From NCBI GenBank assembly GCA_029227635.1, contig JAQYAH010000024.1:1-36543 (forward strand): a DNA stretch of 36,543 nucleotides. The letters are read 5' to 3'. The translations under genes were made by a program, and so were the position numbers. Positions 8,421 to 16,475 of this stretch are shown one piece after another. The DNA is from Clostridiales bacterium. Its GTDB lineage: Bacteria > Bacillota > Clostridia > Lachnospirales > Lachnospiraceae. Numbering within the stretch: position 1 is the first letter of the stretch; each line of letters begins with the position of its first letter. The notes under the pieces were generated by a model. That model saw only the letters and a program-made list of their open reading frames with translations. It ran no database searches and was not told where the DNA came from.

Positions 8421-8860
8421 CGTTCAGTATCCTCCCAATCTACGAGTGTACGTGATAAGGACATGTCCTTATTCTCCTGTCTGTACATCCGGTCAAGTCT
8501 TCTGAGTTTGGCGTAATACTCTCTTACATCATTCACAGCTCTCTTGTGCTTAATGGAAAAGACAACCGCAATGATTATTCCATATACCACCACCAGAATC
8601 AAAAGCAGGATCGCTGCCACTTTGCCCAAATGAATAAGCTTGTCTACTGTCAGCCCATCCAAAAGCTCATTAAAATTCACTATCCCGTACAGCATGAGAA
8701 GGAGACAGTATCCGATAACCACCCAGATAAAATTGGAAAGCATCTTGAAACCGATGTAATCCATTTTGAAATAGCCGGCAATCTTAAGCTTCTCTTTGCC
8801 CTCTTCTGATTCAAAAACAGCCATATCAGTCATCAGCCTGATTCGGTCTTCATTAAGCAT
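8417..8860 (-). CDS. small two-helix membrane protein of unknown function
   Basis: A 147-residue protein not assigned to a family. Residues 1-45 are soluble and begin MLNEDRIRLMTDMAVFE; two long hydrophobic helices follow (about 42-62 and 79-102), and the C-terminus is basic and probably helical (HKRAVNDVREYYAKLRRLDRMYRQ). I use the ATG at 8860, which has GGGG seven bases upstream; a TTG six codons earlier is less likely. It is the first gene of the cdaA operon, just behind a good promoter, and overlaps the next membrane protein by four bases, so the two probably work together. Confidence 0.72.
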   Translation of the reverse strand: MLNEDRIRLMTDMAVFESEEGKEKLKIAGYFKMDYIGFKMLSNFIWVVIGYCLLLMLYGIVNFNELLDGLTVDKLIHLGKVAAILLLILVVVYGIIIAVVFSIKHKRAVNDVREYYAKLRRLDRMYRQENKDMSLSRTLVDWEDTER

Positions 8861-8899
8861 GACATACCCCTTTATCAAAAGATTATAAAAAGCTAATAT

Positions 8900-8928
8900 A
8901 GTATACCATAGTACCCCGGTGTTTTCAA
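8900..8928 (-). promoter_or_regulatory. sigma-A-type promoter of the cdaA operon
   Basis: On the minus strand TTGAAA (8928-8923), a 17-base spacer and TATACT (8905-8900) form a near-consensus promoter about 40 bases before the first ATG at 8860. Its -35 box shares bases with the -35 box of the divergent promoter at 8922-8950. Confidence 0.75.
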
Positions 8929-8950
8929 GTTTGCCTATATATGGTATAAT
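8922..8950 (+). promoter_or_regulatory. sigma-A-type promoter of the DUF2142-licD unit
   Basis: TTTTCA (8922-8927), a 17-base spacer and a perfect TATAAT (8945-8950) lie upstream of the ATG at 8982. The predicted transcription start near 8957 excludes in-frame ATG codons further upstream, such as the one at 8919. Confidence 0.75.
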
Positions 8951-8981
8951 TCTCGTCAGTATGACTATAGAGAGGACACAA

Positions 8982-11180
8982 ATGAAACACTATCTCCGAC
9001 CCAGAAAACTAATACTCGCAACCGTTCTGTCACTGCTTTTGGCCGTGGCAGTTTCTGCTATTTCAATAATTACTATCCCACACCGGCAAGTGAAGGCAAT
9101 AGAATCTGAAATGTATTCGGTTATTGATGACATTTCTATAGATTCTTATGACTGTGAAATTGATTATGACCACTGTGTCATCCAGACCGGAGAAGACCCT
9201 CACATTATAATCGATGGCTTTGAAACTGAAATATGCAAGATTCGTTTTAGTTTTAAAGATCCTTTGGAGGAAGGCTGTATAGTCCGTCTTTACTATCGCC
9301 CTACAGACGGAGACTGGAGCGAATCCAGAAATATTAATGTCTACGATATTAGTGAGGATCGTAAAACCCTCACCTTCTACCTTTATTCAGGAATAAGTTA
9401 TGATAAGTTTCGTCTGGATATAAACTTCAGTTATCGGTTGTCTGATATCAGTGTGAGCAATTCGCCGGATTCTTTTGTCTCTGTATCGGTTATTGACCAG
9501 CTAAAAGATGGCGATTATTCCTACCTGAATCCTCTGCAGATGGCAATCGCTTTTTTAGTTTTTGAGTTACAGTCAGTTCTGATCATCATTAACAGGGATA
9601 GGCTTCTTAATACTATTAGAAGGTTCAGAGATTTCGTTTTTGAAGACCGCAGGAAGCTGATTCTCGCACTGCTTTTTCTCATTGGGAGCACTGCCCTGTC
9701 CCTTGTTGTAAGCTTCTTCTACAATCGCCACATTCAGGGCATCTACTGCATCCGAACTGCAATTCCCTTTGTGCTTGGACCTGTGGCTATAACAGCAATA
9801 CTGTTTTACGGAAAGAAAGCACTCGCTCATGCTTCTTCCCTGTTTTTTATTGTTTCCATGTGCATTGGACTTTCTTTTATCGCCATCACCCCCAATGTCA
9901 CCCTGACCAGCTGGGATGATGAAATACATTATCGGCATGCCCTTCAGGTCTCCTACTGTGGTGAATACTATTATACCGAAGCGGATGCTGCTCAGATCGA
10001 CAGAACCATAAACTACTCTACCGATTTGGAGAACTCTCTTCTCACTGAAGAGCTTCTGAATGATGAATATGACAACGGTTGGACCGGTAGTAATTCATAT
10101 TTCTCAATCCAACGTTTTATCTGTTACCTTCCGATGGGAGCCGGCATTTGGCTCGGCAGAGTTCTTGGCATGTCCTTTTCCCATATATTTATGTTTGGAA
10201 GGATAACCAATCTGTTGGTCTACTGCCTTATGATTTCAGCAGTTCTCGGCATTACCAAAAGATTCCGGCTGATGATTAGCCTTTTTGCCATGATACCCAC
10301 ACTATTATTTATGGCCTGCAACTATTCCTACGATCCCATTTGTGTGTCCGGAATTACCCTTGCTTTTGCAATATTCTTCCGCACCTATCAGGATTCGGAC
10401 TACAAGCTCACCAAAGGACGGGCTCTTATGATGTTGGGTGCCGCCGCATTTGGGTGCCTTCCAAAGCAGATCTACTTTCCGGTTTTTGTCCTTTTACTTT
10501 TTGTTCCAAAGGACAGCTTTGAAAGCAGATCCGATCGCAGATTTTTCTACGGAATCATCATTCTTGGAGTATTAGTGATAATTGCCAGCTTCATGGCTCC
10601 TTTTATCCTCTCCGGAGGAAATAACAAAACCGATCTTCGGGGCGGATCCGACGTGTCTGCACCGGGACAGATAGCGTACATTTTCAGTCATCCCGTTCAG
10701 TACACAAAAACCTTACTTACATTCCTGTTTGGGTCATACTTCAATCCGAGAGAGATTGTGATAGATGCGGTGAAGAACTTTTATTTCATCTCTTTCTACT
10801 TTAACCGGACATTCAAGGGGGCTTACATTTTCCTTCTCCCCTGTTTGTATGCTTTTCTTTTCGACAGACCGGGGGAAGATCTTGCCATCACATGCAAAAA
10901 GAAGCCCGGTTCATTATTGAAGTTCCTCACGATCTTAATATTCTTTGGAACCTGCGTACTTATGGCAACTGCTCTTTATGTCTCCTTTACTCCGGTGGGA
11001 AATCCCACTATTGAAGGTTGTCAGAAGAGATATCTGCTGCCCCTGCTGCCACCGCTTCTGATGTTCCTTTCGCCGGGTCTATGCCTTAAAAAGCGCAACT
11101 ACGATCAGATTGCAAGTGGTATAATCATATTTGTAACACTGCTCTGGTTTCTAAATATTCTGTTGCTTATGAGATATTAG
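8982..11180 (+). CDS. DUF2142-like membrane protein, possible GT-C glycosyltransferase
   Basis: A 732-residue protein. An N-terminal helix (about 9-32) is followed by an extracytoplasmic beta-rich region of about 150 residues, then ten or more hydrophobic segments. TSWDDEIHYRH, with W311, D312, D313, E314 and H316 in an external loop, resembles the DE motif of DUF2142 and other GT-C-like proteins, which use lipid-phosphate sugars outside the membrane. A role in adding a sugar to a surface glycan is inference. The ATG at 8982 is supported by GAGAGG six bases upstream and by the promoter position. The licD gene follows eight bases later. Confidence 0.75.
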   Translation: MKHYLRPRKLILATVLSLLLAVAVSAISIITIPHRQVKAIESEMYSVIDDISIDSYDCEIDYDHCVIQTGEDPHIIIDGFETEICKIRFSFKDPLEEGCIVRLYYRPTDGDWSESRNINVYDISEDRKTLTFYLYSGISYDKFRLDINFSYRLSDISVSNSPDSFVSVSVIDQLKDGDYSYLNPLQMAIAFLVFELQSVLIIINRDRLLNTIRRFRDFVFEDRRKLILALLFLIGSTALSLVVSFFYNRHIQGIYCIRTAIPFVLGPVAITAILFYGKKALAHASSLFFIVSMCIGLSFIAITPNVTLTSWDDEIHYRHALQVSYCGEYYYTEADAAQIDRTINYSTDLENSLLTEELLNDEYDNGWTGSNSYFSIQRFICYLPMGAGIWLGRVLGMSFSHIFMFGRITNLLVYCLMISAVLGITKRFRLMISLFAMIPTLLFMACNYSYDPICVSGITLAFAIFFRTYQDSDYKLTKGRALMMLGAAAFGCLPKQIYFPVFVLLLFVPKDSFESRSDRRFFYGIIILGVLVIIASFMAPFILSGGNNKTDLRGGSDVSAPGQIAYIFSHPVQYTKTLLTFLFGSYFNPREIVIDAVKNFYFISFYFNRTFKGAYIFLLPCLYAFLFDRPGEDLAITCKKKPGSLLKFLTILIFFGTCVLMATALYVSFTPVGNPTIEGCQKRYLLPLLPPLLMFLSPGLCLKKRNYDQIASGIIIFVTLLWFLNILLLMRY

Positions 11181-11188
11181 AGGTTTTT

Positions 11189-12040
11189 ATGAATAATCAA
11201 TATGATGAAGCTACCCTGAAACGAGTCCAAAAGGTTCAGGCCAAAATTCTGAAAGATGTACTGGAACTATGTGAGAGACATAGTATTGACACTTTTGTGC
11301 TTTTTGGAAGTGCGATTGGTGTTGTGCGCCACCAGGGCTTTATTCCCTGGGACGATGATATTGACATTGGAATGTTCCGGGAAGACTTCGAACGTTTCAA
11401 AGAGATTGCTCCAAAAGAGCTTGGGGAAAAATATGAATTGATGAACTGTGAGACAAATGAACACTTTGCATGCACAGTAAACCACTTTCAGAAAAAAGAC
11501 ACCACTTTTATTTCCAATGATATCAAAAATGCAAAATATCACTCCGGAATCACGATTGATATTTTTGTATTTGATCATCTTGCCGATGGCAAGTGGCAGC
11601 GAATATATCAATGTATAATGACATGGTTCCTTGGACGACTTCTTTTTCTCAGTGGAGATGGTGTACCCTTTATTCCATATAAAGGGATTAAGCATGATAT
11701 TGCTTTTGCCATCTGTCGCCTCGTACACTATGGACTCAAGCTTTTCAGAATCACACCACGGAAGATATATAAGGCTTTCTCAAAAATTGCAAGGAAATAC
11801 AATGACAAAGAAACCACCCTTTATGCCACATTTGAAACACCCACTCCCTGGTTGAATGCAATGAGAAAAAGTGATGTATATCCCTTGAAGAAAATGCCTT
11901 TTGATGATTTTGAAGTATATATTCCCAAAAACACAGATTGGCTGCTTAGAAGAATTTTTGGGGACTATATGCAGATACCTCCCAAGGAGAAACGGATAAA
12001 TCACAGACCTTTTAAAATCGAATTCGGAGATGACGATTAG
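11189..12040 (+). CDS. LicD family phosphotransferase (copy 1)
   Basis: A 283-residue LicD protein. GSAIGVVRHQGFIPWDDDIDIGM (about 40-62) carries the nucleotidyltransferase-like GS and the family hallmark W54-DDD-x-D (D55-D57, D59). LicD proteins move a phospho-alcohol, classically phosphocholine from CDP-choline, onto a glycan; relatives in the LicD/fukutin superfamily use CDP-ribitol. The alcohol used here is unknown. It follows the DUF2142-like gene by eight bases with GAGG before the ATG. Its TAG stop overlaps the stem-loop of a bidirectional terminator. The gene looks more AT-rich than the flanking DUF2142-like gene. A second LicD is at 16476-17351. Confidence 0.9.
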   Translation: MNNQYDEATLKRVQKVQAKILKDVLELCERHSIDTFVLFGSAIGVVRHQGFIPWDDDIDIGMFREDFERFKEIAPKELGEKYELMNCETNEHFACTVNHFQKKDTTFISNDIKNAKYHSGITIDIFVFDHLADGKWQRIYQCIMTWFLGRLLFLSGDGVPFIPYKGIKHDIAFAICRLVHYGLKLFRITPRKIYKAFSKIARKYNDKETTLYATFETPTPWLNAMRKSDVYPLKKMPFDDFEVYIPKNTDWLLRRIFGDYMQIPPKEKRINHRPFKIEFGDDD

Positions 12041-12056
12041 TCATCTCTGAATTTTT
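12021..12056. terminator. bidirectional terminator between convergent licD and tagB-like genes
   Basis: A 14-bp stem, AATTCGGAGATGAC (12021-12034) with GTCATCTCTGAATT (12040-12053), has one G-T pair and a 5-base loop. On the plus strand it runs into a T tract (12052-12056). It contains the licD stop codon and begins just past the stop of the convergent minus-strand gene at 12055. Confidence 0.85.
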
Positions 12057-13203
12057 ACTTATCTACTCTGCTAACTAGATAATTGCATACATATTCTGTT
12101 GCATTACCTTGCTCATAACTGCCTAGTTCTTTATAGTAAGCTTCAAGATCTACCCTATACTTGTCTGCATCGAATGACCTTATTGTTTTTATAAGTTCTT
12201 CGTTATTCTCACTGACCGGAAAAGGTAATGTGTGAATATCTACATAGAGACCTCTGTTTTTTTCATAATAGTCAAGATCCGTCGCATAGACCAGACAAGG
12301 ACGTCCGGTTAGACCAAAATCCCACATTGATGAAGAATAGTCTGTAATGAGAACGTCTGAGATGTAGAGAATCTGCTGCATATCCTCCAGGGATGTAGCA
12401 TCAATGTATTCTGTAGACTTTTCCAGAGTATTCATAACGAAATAATGCATGCGGTAAAGGACTGTCCACTCTCCTCCAAAACGCTGAGATAAGGCTTCTT
12501 TGACACTCTTACAGTCAAAAACATACTCTCCTGCATCCTTTGCCTCTCGATAAGTAGGAGCATAGAGCAACACTTTATTTCCTTCAGGAATGCCTAGTTT
12601 CTCCCTTACCTTCCTCTCAAAATCCTTGTTTCCCGTTTTGAACAGAATATCATTTCTGGGCATGCCACAGGAAAGTACTTCTCCGGTACTGTGAAAACTA
12701 TCTCTCAATGTTGTCTGAGTAAATGTGTCGGAGCTGGAAATATAGATACAGTCATTCTTTCTCGCTATCTCTCCTCTAAGTTGTTTTCCCTTTGTCTCCT
12801 TCTCATAGGCCGCACCTACCCTTTTCAAATTTCCTCCGCCATGCCAAGTATTGATGTATACCTGTTTCTTTGTGATAGGATACCAGGAAGGAATCTCGCT
12901 ATTTGTAATAATGAACCTGGAGGTGAGAAGAATGTGAAGGAATTCAATTGAATTATACTTCACCAGTTTAATTCCCTTCTCTGCTAGAGCACGGTATTTG
13001 TCAGGATCGACAAAAGCCCATGCTATTTCAAAATCCGGATAATTCTTCCGAAGATAATCTGAAATAAAAACAGGATTACAGGAATATTTTGTTCCGAAAA
13101 AGCTGAAAAACAGCACCCGCTTTTTATGAAATTTCCCAACCCTAAAAACCCTGAGAAGGATTCTAAGAATCATTGCCAGATAGGTTTTAATAGTATCAAT
13201 CAT
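12055..13203 (-). CDS. TagB/TagF-like CDP-polyol phosphotransferase
   Basis: A 382-residue protein of the CDP-glycerol glycerophosphotransferase family. An N-terminal hydrophobic/basic stretch (about 5-30) suggests membrane association. TWHGGG (119-124) holds the catalytic-type His121, followed by YAPTYR (214-219), a conserved RMH near 251-253 and ITDYSSSMWDF (286-296), which in TagF binds the CDP-polyol. It should move glycerol-phosphate or ribitol-phosphate from the CDP donor to a glycan or teichoic-acid-type acceptor. I use the ATG at 13203 with AGGGGG seven bases upstream; the frame is open upstream without good start signals. It is a single-gene unit convergent with licD and divergent from the GT2 gene at 13354. 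Confidence 0.88.
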   Translation of the reverse strand: MIDTIKTYLAMILRILLRVFRVGKFHKKRVLFFSFFGTKYSCNPVFISDYLRKNYPDFEIAWAFVDPDKYRALAEKGIKLVKYNSIEFLHILLTSRFIITNSEIPSWYPITKKQVYINTWHGGGNLKRVGAAYEKETKGKQLRGEIARKNDCIYISSSDTFTQTTLRDSFHSTGEVLSCGMPRNDILFKTGNKDFERKVREKLGIPEGNKVLLYAPTYREAKDAGEYVFDCKSVKEALSQRFGGEWTVLYRMHYFVMNTLEKSTEYIDATSLEDMQQILYISDVLITDYSSSMWDFGLTGRPCLVYATDLDYYEKNRGLYVDIHTLPFPVSENNEELIKTIRSFDADKYRVDLEAYYKELGSYEQGNATEYVCNYLVSRVDK

Positions 13204-13313
13204 TTTATTCCCCCTGAATTCTAAAACTAACACGTATATACTACCATCATTACCCTTCCCCGTCACGGCTTTTATTCTTCTCCACCGCCTGGTGGCTTTT
13301 TACCTTTTATCTG

Positions 13314-13322
13314 TGTTATACT
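13314..13322 (+). promoter_or_regulatory. extended -10 promoter for the GT2-acyltransferase unit
   Basis: TGTTATACT (13314-13322) fits an extended -10 element (TG, one base, TATACT) with no clear -35 box. It lies 32 bases before the ATG at 13354 and leaves a short leader containing the ribosome site GAGAGG. Confidence 0.6.
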
Positions 13323-13353
13323 GTTTCGGTAAAAAAAGACTGAGAGGTTCAAA

Positions 13354-14325
13354 ATGAAGACAACAGTTGTTATCCCCAATTATAACGGTTTGAAATTCCT
13401 TGAAGATTGCATGGAGTCCCTGAGGGCTCAGACCTTCCGGGATTTTGAGATACTCATCATAGACAATGCCTCCTCCGATGGTTCCGTGGAGTTTTTGCGA
13501 AGCAATTATCCGGAAGCCAGACTGATCGTCAATGAAACTAATCTTGGCTTTTCCGGAGCTGTCAATATTGGAATCAGGGAGTCTCACAGCCCTTATGTGC
13601 TGCTTTTAAACAATGATGTAAAGGCTGATCCGGGTTTTGTGGGAGAACTTACCGCTGCTATTGAGAGATCTCCGAAGATCTTTTCCGTGGCATCTCGTAT
13701 GATGCAAATGTATCACCCGGATAAGCTGGACAGTGCCGGTGATTATTACAATCTTCTGGGCTGGGCAGTAAATCGCGGAGTAGATGAGTCTCCGGAGAGA
13801 TATATGTCTCCCTGCCAGACTTTTACCGCCTGCGCAGGTGCCGCAATATATCGCAAAAGTGTTTTCGAAAAAATCGGATATTTTGACGAAATGCATTTTG
13901 CCTATCTGGAGGATATCGATGTAGGCTACAGAGCAAGGATTTATGGTTACAAGAACCTGTACTGCCCCAGTGCCGTGGTTTATCATGTGGGAAGCGGCAC
14001 TTCCGGCTCCAAGTATAATTCTTTCAAAGTTAAGCTCTCTGCCCGTAACAATATATACCTGAATTACAAGAATCAGACCGATTTCCAACTGTTTGTCAAC
14101 TTCCCGGCTCTTGCCCTTGGGACTTTTGTAAAATACCTTTTCTTTGTAAAGAAGGGCTTTGCCAACGATTACCTGGAAGGAATCAGAGAAGGGCTTAATA
14201 CAAGATATCAGTGCCGCCGAGTGCCTTATGAGAACAAGAACTTCTTCAACTACGTAGACATTGAACTAAAGCTGATTTCAAACACTTTCCGTTATGTCTA
14301 TGACTGGATTAAGAGACATGTATAA
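13354..14325 (+). CDS. GT2 glycosyltransferase, WbbL-like
   Basis: A 323-residue GT2 enzyme of the COG1216 (rhamnosyltransferase-like) type. It begins TTVVIPNYNGLKFL; IIDNASSDGS (about 35-44) and LLLNNDV (83-89) provide the nucleotide and metal site, with NND in place of a strict DxD. AYLEDIDVGYR (184-194) contains the ED pair expected at the catalytic base position. The C-terminal 80 residues are basic and partly hydrophobic, consistent with membrane attachment. GAGAGG lies six bases before the ATG. It heads a plus-strand pair with the acyltransferase 39 bases downstream. Rhamnose as donor is common in this group but not proven here. Confidence 0.88.
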   Translation: MKTTVVIPNYNGLKFLEDCMESLRAQTFRDFEILIIDNASSDGSVEFLRSNYPEARLIVNETNLGFSGAVNIGIRESHSPYVLLLNNDVKADPGFVGELTAAIERSPKIFSVASRMMQMYHPDKLDSAGDYYNLLGWAVNRGVDESPERYMSPCQTFTACAGAAIYRKSVFEKIGYFDEMHFAYLEDIDVGYRARIYGYKNLYCPSAVVYHVGSGTSGSKYNSFKVKLSARNNIYLNYKNQTDFQLFVNFPALALGTFVKYLFFVKKGFANDYLEGIREGLNTRYQCRRVPYENKNFFNYVDIELKLISNTFRYVYDWIKRHV

Positions 14326-14364
14326 TGTATGGCATCGAATCTTAATTAGATTAGGAGAAAACAT

Positions 14365-15405
14365 ATGACTATACGTTGGGGAGATTTAAGCAAATACAGG
14401 AATCAGCTCTATGGAGTTTTGATCATTTGGATAGTCGTTTTTCACTATTATGAAGCTTTCTCCGATAAGCTAAACTTGAATTGGCTTATTTCATTGATTT
14501 TTGCTCACGGAAATACCGGTGTAGATATTTTCCTGTTTCTTAGCGCTATCTCACTCCATTTTTCAATGAAGCGCTATGAAAAGCTTGATATAAATAGTGT
14601 TTTGAACTTCTGGACAAGAAGACTTTCTAAAATTGTAAAAGTATACTTTTTTTTCTGTATTCCCTCTCTTATTCTAAGAGATTTGCTTGTCTTTAAAGAT
14701 ACAGGTAAGTTTTTCAGACAGTTGTTCTTTATTGATGATAATGTTAGCTCTTTCTGGTTTTTGATTGCTATAAGTTTATGCTATTTGATGTATCCATTCC
14801 TTGAACAACTGCTAAGAGATAATAAACGATTTGTCATAGTTGCAATAATCATTGCATATATTGCAGTATTGTTTGTACTGAGAACTTTCGAGTATTCTGC
14901 TTTTGGAAGATATGAAATCCTCCTGACACGGATTCCTGTTTTTATGGTTGGCACTTTATTTTCAGATAAAGTAATGAACGACGAGGTTATCAGCCTAAAG
15001 GAATTGAGTTTCCTTATAACTCTTATCCTGCTCAGATCACCTGTTATGTTTGCACTTTCAGGGTTTTCGGTATTGGATAAATATGAAATAATTTTCTTAC
15101 GACTGTTTATGGGTGCTGTCGGAATCGGTATTGCACTCCTCATTGTTGTATTCATTAGAATCTACGAGGGTTCTATTGTGGATCGATTTGTTTCAAAGAT
15201 TGGGACAATAACTCTAGAAACCTATGTATTTCACATTACATTCAGAGTTGTTTTACTCCATGGACTTATGTTTTTCGGAATAGTTTTTGATCACTATCGC
15301 TACATACTACTCTACGGCATAATATTTATTCCACTTTCATTGGTCGGTGGATATATTCTGTCGCTCATCCTAAGCCAGGTCAGTTTTAAGAGGCTTAAAT
15401 CTTAA
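14365..15405 (+). CDS. acyltransferase family 3 membrane protein
   Basis: A 346-residue protein with about ten transmembrane helices. IIWIVVFHYYEAF (about 20-32) contains the conserved early histidine of acyltransferase-3 (OatA/WecH-like) proteins, and GVDIFLFLSAISL (about 52-64) matches the next family segment. Such enzymes O-acetylate or otherwise acylate sugars on the outer face using acyl-CoA from inside. There is no C-terminal SGNH domain. AGGAG precedes the ATG. The coding sequence is visibly more AT-rich than its neighbour GT2, hinting at separate acquisition. It is followed by a strong hairpin. Confidence 0.88.
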   Translation: MTIRWGDLSKYRNQLYGVLIIWIVVFHYYEAFSDKLNLNWLISLIFAHGNTGVDIFLFLSAISLHFSMKRYEKLDINSVLNFWTRRLSKIVKVYFFFCIPSLILRDLLVFKDTGKFFRQLFFIDDNVSSFWFLIAISLCYLMYPFLEQLLRDNKRFVIVAIIIAYIAVLFVLRTFEYSAFGRYEILLTRIPVFMVGTLFSDKVMNDEVISLKELSFLITLILLRSPVMFALSGFSVLDKYEIIFLRLFMGAVGIGIALLIVVFIRIYEGSIVDRFVSKIGTITLETYVFHITFRVVLLHGLMFFGIVFDHYRYILLYGIIFIPLSLVGGYILSLILSQVSFKRLKS

Positions 15406-15428
15406 TCATAACGCTTTTTGATATTAAA

Positions 15429-15450
15429 GCCGCCCGAAGAATCGGGCGGC
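15429..15450. terminator. GC-rich terminator hairpin between convergent operons
   Basis: A perfect 9-bp stem, GCCGCCCGA (15429-15437) with TCGGGCGGC (15442-15450) and an AGAA loop, lies between the convergent acyltransferase and GT8 genes. The T tracts are short: CTTTAAT on the minus strand, none on the plus strand. Stem strength and position support termination, chiefly for the minus operon. Confidence 0.7.
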
Positions 15451-15485
15451 CGGAAAACATTGATTCTATTCATTCACTGATATTG

Positions 15486-16472
15486 CTATTTCTTTGCTTT
15501 TATTTTAAGCACAACCGGAACCAGCGTATTGATTATATACAGTCTCAAAACCGGGAATGGCTTCATAAGAAAGTTGAAAACATTCCAGAAGCAGAAATAC
15601 AGCCTCCATCCTGTTTCCATTCCCTTACCTTTCCAAGGTGTCTTATCCAAGTATTCCAAATACTCATCCCGAAATCGATGTCTGCTTCCCTCTCTCCAGG
15701 GCCTGTCTTCCCCAAGGAAATGAATGATGCAAGGATCTTTTTTTATATTATGAACATCCTTAGGCCCGGGAACCAAGTAGTCACAATTTTTTGTCAGCAG
15801 ACGATATCTGTAGAGATCGTAAGTATTGTGATAATTGTATGTAAATGGAAGAGTATAGATTTTTCCCTTCTGACTTCCGTTGATCGCATCCTGATCATTA
15901 GCAAACAGTTTTCCGTCGTGTGCCTGATAATAATCGATTATCTCTTTTCCTGTTTCGTTTGCTTTCCAGTTATCCAAATCGATCAGAAGAACACCTGCAT
16001 TGTAGTAGGGAATTCCACTCAATCCCATCTCTGCTTTTCTTTTTAAGCTGCAGGTAGGTTCCATACAAGCACCGATTGAACAGGTTCCCATGTCGGTATG
16101 CCACAATTCCTGCAGGTTTTTTCTTACCATGGTGTCTCCGTCCAGGTATAGTATTCTATGTAGATTCTTCGGCAGGAGCTTATCCAGGAGCAGCCTTGCA
16201 AGTACAATAGGGTTCCAGCCGGAGGTGTCAAAAGAAAAATCAAAATACTTTGAAATGTCTTCCAACTCGATGAATTCAATTGTGCGTTCATGTTCAGAGT
16301 CGGATAGAGAACGTACATATTCCGTCAGCCTTTTTTCTTCTTCCTCCAGAACCTTAAGTGACATTATGTAAAAGTGTATTTCGTCCATCCCTTTGTTGTT
16401 TTCACATACAGAGGTTATGGCTGCAGCGGCCTGGGGAACATATGCGTTATTTATCGTGTACAAAATATTCAT
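15486..16472 (-). CDS. GT8 family glycosyltransferase
   Basis: A 328-residue retaining GT-A glycosyltransferase of the LgtC/GspA type. It opens MNILYTINNAYVPQAAAAI; DGD at 111-113 is the metal site, YYNAGVLLID (156-165) is the second conserved block, and HFLGEDRPW (251-259) matches the HxxGxxKPW-like C-terminal motif. GT8 enzymes use UDP-glucose or UDP-galactose, so a hexosyl donor is likely. It is the last gene of the long minus operon and starts three bases after the licD stop. The only ribosome site (GGAG) is about 12 bases from the ATG, so coupling to licD is likely. The C-terminal 50 residues are hydrophobic and basic. Confidence 0.9.
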   Translation of the reverse strand: MNILYTINNAYVPQAAAAITSVCENNKGMDEIHFYIMSLKVLEEEEKRLTEYVRSLSDSEHERTIEFIELEDISKYFDFSFDTSGWNPIVLARLLLDKLLPKNLHRILYLDGDTMVRKNLQELWHTDMGTCSIGACMEPTCSLKRKAEMGLSGIPYYNAGVLLIDLDNWKANETGKEIIDYYQAHDGKLFANDQDAINGSQKGKIYTLPFTYNYHNTYDLYRYRLLTKNCDYLVPGPKDVHNIKKDPCIIHFLGEDRPWREGSRHRFRDEYLEYLDKTPWKGKGMETGWRLYFCFWNVFNFLMKPFPVLRLYIINTLVPVVLKIKAKK

Positions 16473-16475
16473 CTT

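Noticed and set aside
13282-13301. Small hairpin CCACC-GCCT-GGTGG followed by CTTTTT on the plus strand
   Set aside because: Only 5 bp, and no plus-strand gene lies upstream that would need it. It may block antisense read-through, but evidence is too thin.
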